This document shows, piece by piece, positions 57,546 to 64,000 of a stretch of DNA of 64,000 bases (the stretch's first letter is position 1; every line of letters starts with the position of its first letter). The position numbers were made by a program, and so were the translations under genes. The notes below the pieces were generated by a model that saw nothing but the letters and a program-made list of their open reading frames with translations, was not told where the DNA came from and did no database searches. Source of the stretch: Fulvia fulva. Taxonomy: Eukaryota; Ascomycota; Dothideomycetes; Mycosphaerellales; Mycosphaerellaceae. Location of the stretch: assembly GCF_020509005.1 (NCBI RefSeq), contig NC_063015.1, forward strand, positions 310,001 to 374,000, in the 5' to 3' direction.

Positions 57546-58277
57546 ATGCCTCAACGACCAGGACGTCGCCGAGCGATGTACAACACTCCCCAAATCCGCA
57601 ATGGCGGCTTCGGCGCCCTCCAAGTCGAAGCAGTCACCAATCGCCCTCTCTCAATCGCTCGCCGCCACCTCGCAGCATCTCAACTCCGCATGCGCGACAT
57701 CGAACCCGACGAGTTGAGCAGCAGTGAATGGGTCCGCTTCCTCGTCATGGAAGGCGCAGAACGCGATCGATTCATCTCAGACTTCGCCCGCCGCCGCCGC
57801 GATAGCAGCGGCTCTGCATCTTCTTCCTCTTCCAACGAAGAATACCCCTTCTCCCAAGATCGCCAGACACAATACGACAAAGCAGAAGAAGCACGGCTAG
57901 AGGCTGAGGAGGCGAGGCGGGAAGGCATTGCAGTGCCTACGCCTGTTGCGCCGGCTCCTGCGCCAGCGTTCCCAGCGAGAGGTAGTACACCATTTGTGAG
58001 CATGTGGGTGAGACACCTTGATGAGTTGGAGCGGAACGAGAGGACGGATACTGAGCCGACGACGTACAATGCTATGAGGCCGATGCATGCGAGGAGGGGT
58101 GTGGATGATACGGACGCACCGCCTGCGTATCATTCGGTGGTGAGGCCTGGGACGCCGCCGCCGGCTTATGAGCCGAGGAGTGGGGATGAAAGCGAGGGCA
58201 GAAGGAGAAGGCCGAACAGGTTGAGGAGGTGGAGCAGTAACATGTTGCTGAACAGATTGAGTCCGAGCAGAGACTGA
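57546..58277 (+). CDS. Hypothetical protein with two PPxY (WW-domain-binding) motifs
   Basis: 243 residues, single exon, not recognised as a named family. The N-terminal half is Arg-rich with a Ser run near 86-96. A charged helical EEARLEAEEARREG stretch lies near 114-127, followed by a Pro/Ala segment. Two PPAY motifs at 192-195 and 205-208 fit the PPxY consensus bound by WW domains of Rsp5/NEDD4-type ubiquitin ligases. The C-terminus is basic. No membrane segment or signal peptide is obvious. An adaptor or regulated substrate of a WW protein is possible, but that is inference. Start at 57,546 has A at -3. Confidence 0.65.
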   Translation: MPQRPGRRRAMYNTPQIRNGGFGALQVEAVTNRPLSIARRHLAASQLRMRDIEPDELSSSEWVRFLVMEGAERDRFISDFARRRRDSSGSASSSSSNEEYPFSQDRQTQYDKAEEARLEAEEARREGIAVPTPVAPAPAPAFPARGSTPFVSMWVRHLDELERNERTDTEPTTYNAMRPMHARRGVDDTDAPPAYHSVVRPGTPPPAYEPRSGDESEGRRRRPNRLRRWSSNMLLNRLSPSRD

Positions 58278-58779
58278 GACGAAAATGGGTTGCATTCCGC
58301 TCTTTACTTTGATGGCCATGCGGGTGTCTTTGAGACGAGAAGTTTGGACATGCTACCACGACATATCACGAAAGCATGAAAGGCGCAGGCGCACATTGGA
58401 CGGATTGGCTTGTAGGCTCCAGCACTCAGACTGTCGATGCCAGAGCATCTATGCGTAGAGGAGGTGTACTTGATTGTTCGTCGTCGGTAGCTTCAGTAGT
58501 GATGACTCTACCCCTCGCCACGTTCCAAAGCCACGCCAGGAGCTGTTTGTGAGAGTTCTGCAAGCTCTTTTGAATCTACTGACACCGTCACCCGTCTTCA
58601 AGACCATACGACATCGACGCGCCACCGCCCCTCTACGAAGCTCGATTCGCTTCAAGCCTACAGCAGCAATCTCGCCAGCCGGGTACTTCATCGGTAGAAC
58701 GCAGTATCAACAAGCCACCGTCTCCTCAAGCCATATCTCAGCACACACATCCCCTTCGGCCGCTCGACCACACTATACC
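58278..58779. other. Intergenic, no gene seen
   Basis: The reading frame of the next gene stays open upstream to 58,474, but only a TTG begins it and no conserved sequence is visible, so I treat this as promoter and leader. Confidence 0.5.
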
Positions 58780-59448
58780 ATGGCACCCATCACCATCTCT
58801 CCTCCACTCCCAGCCTCACAACCGCACAGCCTCTTCCTCTCCAAGCTATGCCCCGAGCTCCGCAACACCATCTACGAACTCGCCTTAAGCAACACCACCT
58901 ACACCGGCGGCGCCACCTGCTGGCCCATCTACATCGAAGGCGGACCGCTTGAGGACAGATACGAAGTCTCAAAGCAACCCCTCGCGCTCCTAGCAACCTA
59001 CCGCCAGATCTACCACGAAGCGGCCGGCTTCTACTTCAACATCCACCACATCGGGTTCCTCGTCCCGCACGGTTGCTATGCCTTCTCGGCAGAGGTTGGG
59101 GCCAGACACGTCGAGGCGGTCAAGATCTTGACGGTCATGTGCGGTGCAGGTGAGGCTGGGGAGCAAGCTAGGGAGTTTGTGAAAGCGGCTGTGGGGTTTG
59201 CTCGCTTGGAGGTATTGACGCTGCGGATTCAGGAGGAGGAGGGGGTTGATGGTGATGAGGTGCTGGGGCTTGTGGTGGATGCTGTGACGGAGTTGGAGGA
59301 GGAGGTTGAGAAGCTGGTGGTGTTGGGGGAGGTTGTGGTTGATGCGGAGCCGCTGGGAGTGGTGCCGGGGGTTGTTGGCGTGGTTCCGCAGTTTGGGAAG
59401 TTGGAGCGTGTTAGGGTCGCTTTGAATGAGGGCGTTACTAAGAAGTAA
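58780..59448 (+). CDS. Small F-box-like/2EXR-type hypothetical protein (second member)
   Basis: 222 residues from the ATG at 58,780 (context TACCATGG). The N-terminus has LCPELRNTIYELAL at about 22-35, then LLATYRQIYHEAAGFYF near 70-85. This is the same motif pair as in the gene at 34,948-35,577, so both belong to the same broad ascomycete family. The C-terminal half is rich in Glu and Val. Function unknown. Convergent with the lipase gene, with only 82 bp between the two stops. Confidence 0.7.
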   Translation: MAPITISPPLPASQPHSLFLSKLCPELRNTIYELALSNTTYTGGATCWPIYIEGGPLEDRYEVSKQPLALLATYRQIYHEAAGFYFNIHHIGFLVPHGCYAFSAEVGARHVEAVKILTVMCGAGEAGEQAREFVKAAVGFARLEVLTLRIQEEEGVDGDEVLGLVVDAVTELEEEVEKLVVLGEVVVDAEPLGVVPGVVGVVPQFGKLERVRVALNEGVTKK

Positions 59449-59530
59449 GATGGTCGCAGCGAAGGATGATGGCAGCCTGCTGTCAGGAGAGAAGAGGTTT
59501 CGCCAGGATTTATGGCATTGCACGACGCGA

Positions 59531-60865
59531 TCAGGTAGCATATGCTTTGATCGGCGGCTCTACGAAAGTCCGAGGCATATACGCAGCAAAGTTGGTCAGG
59601 AAGACCACAAACGTCGATTCAACTGCCACGAGATCGTTCAAGCTATCACCCTGTGCCACTACTCTACTGCACGTCTGCGGCAGATTGAGCCTACTCGCCT
59701 GTCCGGGCCCTCCATTGTTCAGTACATCCAGCACCAAGTCAAACGCCAGTGAGTTGTATATGATTCCCGCGTGAGTAACAAGCGTACCAGCTGGCGAAGC
59801 AGGACAAACATCCTGCACCAGATAGTTTGCCACGCCAACGTTCCGTGCATCAGCCAAGACACCAGAAGGGTGGGGTCCAGCTTGAGGCTGCACGATTTGA
59901 TCGGTCGCTGATCGCACATTCGTGGTACGAACGTAGGCCGAGCCGCCACCGTTCGCCAGCAGTGTCTTGACAAATTTCGACATCGTTTTCTGCTGCAGGA
60001 TCGAAGGCGTGCAGCCCAGTGGCGAAGATTGCGGACAGATCAGGCCAGCTTTTACCGTGCCACGATAGTCTGGAGAGAGGGCGATGAAGTCCGTGATCAC
60101 GCTGCGAGTCGAGGGCCAGTACTTCAACGCCCACTGCACATTCAATGATCCTTGCGAAAACGTGATGATGGTGGTGTTGCGATTCGTGATGGCGCCGATG
60201 TAGCTCATCGCGTATGCAGCATACTCCGCCGTCAATTGAGCATCGTCCAAGCTGAATTTGGGGATGTTCACCCAGACAGGGTCCGCATTTGGTTCCTTGG
60301 CTAGTTGATCTCCATAGGTGAAAGCCCAGGTCATACCACCTGCTACACCTGTGCCGGGGAAGAGAATTACTGGAGGCTTCTTGCCGTACGTGAAGGTAGG
60401 TGGGATGTAGATGCCGGATCGCAGAGTTGACTCAGATAGGGAGTACGGTGCATCTGCGGGAGAAGCTGGATAGATGTTCTTAGGCGGTGCGGGATTGGTA
60501 TTGTTGACTGAGTTCTGGGCTGGCGAGTAGCCTTCTACGATGTCCTGAATGTCATCTGGGTCGAAGCCTGCTGCGATCAAAGCTGGTGCAGTATCCAGGA
60601 AGTTCGTAGCTGTGGCGAAGATCCCAGATAGAACTGAACTTGCCTGAGCGGGCGATGTGATTGTTGCTGTTGGGACTGTGGCCTCAATGGCTTCGACCAG
60701 GGCGGAAGCCACTTTTGCTAGATTCTTGCCATCTGCTCCTAGATGTGATACCATGTTGCCGACTAGGTCTCGTTGCTCCAATGCTGCATGAGGATGAGCT
60801 GTAGCTAATGTAAGAAGTGGCAGCGGCAGTAAAGCCTTGAGCATTGTCATATTGCCGATGAGCAT
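59531..60865 (-). CDS. Secreted lipase of the CALB (Candida antarctica lipase B) type
   Basis: 444 residues with an N-terminal signal peptide (hydrophobic LLPLPLLTLATA, residues 12-23) and a possible Kex2-like QR site at 31-32. Residues 33 to about 150 may be a propeptide or cap. The alpha/beta-hydrolase part has FPGTG at 169-173 for the oxyanion hole, the nucleophile Ser237 in TFSQG, SPDYRGT at 264-270, Asp322 in ATDQIVQP and His365 in THAG. Spacing of the triad is like CALB, a lipase/esterase that cleaves ester bonds of varied substrates. Potential N-glycosylation sites include NNT and NTT. In-frame Met6 and Met8 are alternative starts with the same signal peptide. Expected to act outside the cell. 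Confidence 0.9.
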   Translation of the reverse strand: MLIGNMTMLKALLPLPLLTLATAHPHAALEQRDLVGNMVSHLGADGKNLAKVASALVEAIEATVPTATITSPAQASSVLSGIFATATNFLDTAPALIAAGFDPDDIQDIVEGYSPAQNSVNNTNPAPPKNIYPASPADAPYSLSESTLRSGIYIPPTFTYGKKPPVILFPGTGVAGGMTWAFTYGDQLAKEPNADPVWVNIPKFSLDDAQLTAEYAAYAMSYIGAITNRNTTIITFSQGSLNVQWALKYWPSTRSVITDFIALSPDYRGTVKAGLICPQSSPLGCTPSILQQKTMSKFVKTLLANGGGSAYVRTTNVRSATDQIVQPQAGPHPSGVLADARNVGVANYLVQDVCPASPAGTLVTHAGIIYNSLAFDLVLDVLNNGGPGQASRLNLPQTCSRVVAQGDSLNDLVAVESTFVVFLTNFAAYMPRTFVEPPIKAYAT

Positions 60866-62057
60866 TGACGTTCTGTTGATTGCGGCAGAGACAGTCCATT
60901 TTGGAATATCAATGAGAAGCCGCTGTCGTCAAAAGTGATCGACAGCTGCCTCGGTACACCTCGACGAGCGAGAATAAGGTTCATACTTCTCCTGCTCGCA
61001 TTTGCTCCGATGTAGATCTGCTGTAAGCAGACATGACCATGCTGAAGGTATTAGAAGGCTCTATTGCGTTGCACAAAGAGTCGCAAGACAATATCGTTGA
61101 GTCTGTGATGACATCAGGCTACTACTGGCTGAACGCCCAATGCTGAAACGGAAACACCCATGCATCGACGTACGCCCAGAGGCATTGGAAGAGCAGTAGA
61201 GCAGAGCTTGCTTGTACAGTGTAGTATCATGACGCCAATGATCATGCTCTTGCGCAAGCCATGGCTTGCCGACACCGTATGCGTAGCATCGCTAAAAGAG
61301 ATGTCTTTGCTGCTGTACAACTCTTATCCCGCAATTTATGCACACATCACCAGGATACCGAAGCTCTTGGATGAGTTTCTCGCGTTGAGACATGCCACTG
61401 ACGGAGCTGCGTAGTAACACTGCTGGTTGTCCTCCACCGTGGACTGTATTCCCGGAGGGGACGGCAAATACTGTTCGTATGGACTGTCTGGGGCCGTGCA
61501 GGAGAGAACGGTCTCTGGCGGGTAGAGGCAAGCTTTCGGCTCGCATTGAAGACATGTAGGACTGCTAGGGCTCTCGCGTTTGCTGAAGATAGGTATGGTC
61601 TGCGATGTATGTCAACATGAATGCCCACGCTCAAGAGGGTAACGGGTGTCGTCAGGGACGTGACCATCCCCCGAAATGCTGTAGCATCGCCACATGCTCA
61701 CCTAGAGGCCTTAGAGGATGTGTACGTTCTGAGTCGCTGGTACGTACGGTCCACGTGTGGTCGTTGTCAGGGAGAGAGTGCCGTCACTGTTGTGGTGTCA
61801 GGTCAAGGGCCGGGATTGCGACTCCACCTGTCCCGAAGCAACATTCATCTTTACCCATACCACCTTGGCGCTGCACTACCGCAAGCAACATTATCGTCGC
61901 GGTTGTTTGCGGAACACATCTGCGTGCCACGACAATGATGACGTGAAGTCTTGGCCATCCGAAAACATGATCCGAGGCCGAAACAGAACGTTCCGGAGAA
62001 GAAAACGGCCGTATATCGCCAATACCTGGCGCTGCGAGACTCCACGGGACTGAGCAA
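60866..62057. other. Intergenic, about 1.2 kb between divergent genes
   Basis: Short frames on both strands only, none with a domain I know. Holds the promoters of the lipase and CorA-like genes. Confidence 0.45.
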
Positions 62058-63662
62058 ATGGGCAGTATGTCGCGCTTCCGCTCACTGAGACACGCCGTGG
62101 CAACTTACGAAGCGGCCACGGGCAGAAGCCCATCAAGCATTAGCTTTGGAAGAACTTTCACGGCGTCATTCGCATCAGGCACTGTCAGGAGTGGTTCAGC
62201 ATTCAGATCCTTCGAGACTGGGTCAAAATGGACTTCTCCAGCCTCGCCTGCCCTCGGGCACGGAACGATTCGCGACACCATTTCCCGGCATATCAAGGCC
62301 ACCTCCTTGGGTATCACAAGGCCGTACCACAGCACTCGCCATCTGCGGCGGCACATTCCTGCTATTGGTGCAGAGCCAGGCATCGATGACAATTACCGCG
62401 CACCAGAATCTGTGGGACAGGCTACGAGCGATGAGAGCATCATTCGAGTAATTGACTACTCAGATCAGCACTTTCAACAACACGAAGTGAGCTCTTCGTC
62501 ACTCAACGACTTTCTCAATCAGAATCAGAGACCCGAGTGGGCTGCATGCCGGTGGATCTACATCAATGCACTCAGCCTCGATGTTGTACGCAGGCTAGGA
62601 AATAGCAAAGGTCTGCACCCACTCGCCGTTGAAGATGTCATGGACCCATCGACGCCCACCAAAGTCGACTGGTACGACGACCACTGTTTCATGGAACTCA
62701 ATATGGCGAAGCTGGTGAAGCTCGAGGCTCGGTCCAAGATGTTTCCCAGGCATAACGGGCCAACTACGCCTGCCACCGATCGTTACGGCAGCCAGGCAAG
62801 GCCAAAGTGGCGCACTCTTCTGCCTGGAAGATTCGGAATGTCAATAGAGCAAGTCTCGATGTTCCTCACATCGGACAACACCGTCATCACTATCTTCGAA
62901 AACTCAGGAGATGATATCCTCAATCCCATCTTGGCACGCCTGAAATCGACCAAAACTGTCATTCGATCAAGCAACGACCCGTCAATGCTGGTTCAAGCAG
63001 TCATCGATGCAGTGGTTGACACTGCTCTTCCCATTGGCAGAGCTGTCGGAGAGGCTTTCGATGACCTGGAGTACGCAGTCCTGACTTCCCCACAGATGGA
63101 GCAGTCCAAACAGCTTCATACCTTGAGATCCGGTCTTACTCTACTCGCAGAGCACACCATATCTCTCAGCGGGCTCATTCGATCGATCAGTGATCACCGA
63201 GCCGTAGCCGATCTGCCCAAGTCGACAGTCGAAGGTACCAGCAAGAATGCCATCCCAGCGCAGCTCTCGACCAGTGTCCAGATCTCGCCATTGACTCAGG
63301 TCTACCTGCACGATGTGCAAGATCATGTCACTGCGCTGTCTGATTCGACAAGGATGTCCATACGCTCAGCTGAGAATCTCACCGCACTCATCTTCAACAC
63401 GATCACTGCGAGTCAGAATGAAAGTGTCAGGAAGCTGACGCTTGTCTCCAGCTTCTTCCTCCCCCTTACATTCTTGACCGGGTACATGGGAATGAATTTC
63501 GAGACAATGCCTGTGGTCAACGAGCATAGCGATGCCTACTTCTGGCTTATCGCAACACCAGTCATGCTCACAACGTTGATCTTGTTGGTTCCTCGAGGTA
63601 CCTGGTCGGAGCCATTCCGGCGGTTCAGAAGATGGAGAACTAGGAGGAATTCGGCTGGGTGA
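62058..63662 (+). CDS. CorA-family magnesium transporter
   Basis: 534 residues, single exon. The N-terminal about 120 residues are Ser/Arg-rich and poorly conserved. The CorA cytoplasmic domain starts near 125 (WIYINALSLDVVRRLG, HPLAVEDVMDPSTPTKVDWYDD, MSIEQVSMFL). A long helical stalk leads to the first membrane helix (KLTLVSSFFLPLTFLTG), the diagnostic GMN at 478-480 in YMGMNF, and the second helix (YFWLIATPVMLTTLILLV). The tail is basic. CorA proteins form pentameric Mg2+ channels; fungal members sit in the plasma membrane, vacuole or mitochondria, and location is not clear here. An internal Met at residue 4 is an alternative start. Confidence 0.9.
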   Translation: MGSMSRFRSLRHAVATYEAATGRSPSSISFGRTFTASFASGTVRSGSAFRSFETGSKWTSPASPALGHGTIRDTISRHIKATSLGITRPYHSTRHLRRHIPAIGAEPGIDDNYRAPESVGQATSDESIIRVIDYSDQHFQQHEVSSSSLNDFLNQNQRPEWAACRWIYINALSLDVVRRLGNSKGLHPLAVEDVMDPSTPTKVDWYDDHCFMELNMAKLVKLEARSKMFPRHNGPTTPATDRYGSQARPKWRTLLPGRFGMSIEQVSMFLTSDNTVITIFENSGDDILNPILARLKSTKTVIRSSNDPSMLVQAVIDAVVDTALPIGRAVGEAFDDLEYAVLTSPQMEQSKQLHTLRSGLTLLAEHTISLSGLIRSISDHRAVADLPKSTVEGTSKNAIPAQLSTSVQISPLTQVYLHDVQDHVTALSDSTRMSIRSAENLTALIFNTITASQNESVRKLTLVSSFFLPLTFLTGYMGMNFETMPVVNEHSDAYFWLIATPVMLTTLILLVPRGTWSEPFRRFRRWRTRRNSAG

Positions 63663-64000
63663 ATGAAGCGGCCCCCAAGGATGCAACAGCCAGCGAGCAC
63701 CATCTCCATCACTCCTGTCATCAGGTCGAAAGTCCTCGACTTCGCAGCTCTATGGCAGTCTGCAGACCGTGAAGACAATGCCTACGGTGTGTGGTGTTGC
63801 AGCATGAAATGGCATGCCTCGGCCTCACGTTCAAATATACGAACCATTGGTGCCAGCGAGGGTCAAGCAGGTGAACCTTGACCGCACTCCAACGCTACTC
63901 GGAGCAAACAAGTGCATAAGAAGCTCGAGCAAGACGCTGTAAGCACGGCACTTATGCAGAGTCAAGCACGCAAAGTGCTTGAATGATCGACCAGTCTGCC
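63663..64000. other. Downstream of the CorA-like gene, no feature seen
   Basis: 338 bases to the window end without a supported gene. Confidence 0.5.

Noticed and set aside
58474..58779. N-terminal extension of the second F-box-like gene
   Set aside because: Opens with TTG, shows no conserved sequence, and the ATG at 58,780 has good context and normal family spacing.
1..64000. tRNA, rRNA and CRISPR arrays
   Set aside because: I looked for tRNA T-loop motifs and regularly spaced repeats by eye and found none that hold up.

Overview
The window looks like a piece of a filamentous ascomycete chromosome (Pezizomycotina; a dothideomycete is my best guess, not proven). The reasons are short introns of 48-153 bp with GTRNGT donors and CTAAC-type branch sites, fungal gene families, and transposons that carry a repeat-induced point mutation (RIP) signature. 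No bacterial features, tRNAs, rRNAs or CRISPR arrays were seen.

Positions 1 to about 32,700 form one nested block of dead transposons. In it CA and TG are nearly absent, TA is in excess and CG is kept, so Gln and Trp codons have become TAG and Cys codons have become Tyr. The pieces are: Copia-A (+) split by LINE-A; Copia-B (-), into which Copia-A inserted; half of a Tad1-like LINE (LINE-C); a Copia RNase H fragment; a chromodomain Gypsy element (-, 13,782-24,009, two 519-bp LTRs) split by LINE-B; a Copia 3' LTR; the other half of LINE-C; and Copia-E (+, 24,746-31,791, two 207-bp LTRs) sitting inside the LINE-C ORF1. No intact transposon gene remains.

Positions 32,700-41,000 are accessory, fast-changing sequence. 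After a U2AF small-subunit gene and a small F-box-like gene comes a cell-death/allorecognition-type cluster: a full-length HET-s-like HeLo protein with two C-terminal amyloid-type repeats, a second N-terminally truncated HeLo copy, and an NLR (NACHT) gene whose extreme N-terminus carries a matching repeat. This is the arrangement of the Podospora het-S/nwd2 pair. The NLR is broken by an in-frame TAG in the NACHT domain and by a reading-frame change, so the sensor looks dead while the full-length effector frame is open.

Positions 41,600-64,000 hold ordinary housekeeping and metabolic genes: a MATE-like transporter, a Cys/Met-metabolism PLP enzyme, the SEA/GATOR2 subunit Rtc1 (WDR24), an MFS transporter, a Nudix hydrolase with a possible mitochondrial presequence and a C-terminal AKL peroxisome signal, a DUF2231 membrane protein, an FMN-dependent 2-hydroxyacid dehydrogenase, a PPxY-motif protein, a second small F-box-like protein, a secreted CALB-type lipase and a CorA-family magnesium transporter. 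Exon borders were resolved by hand for the NLR, Rtc1, MFS, DUF2231 and FMN genes.
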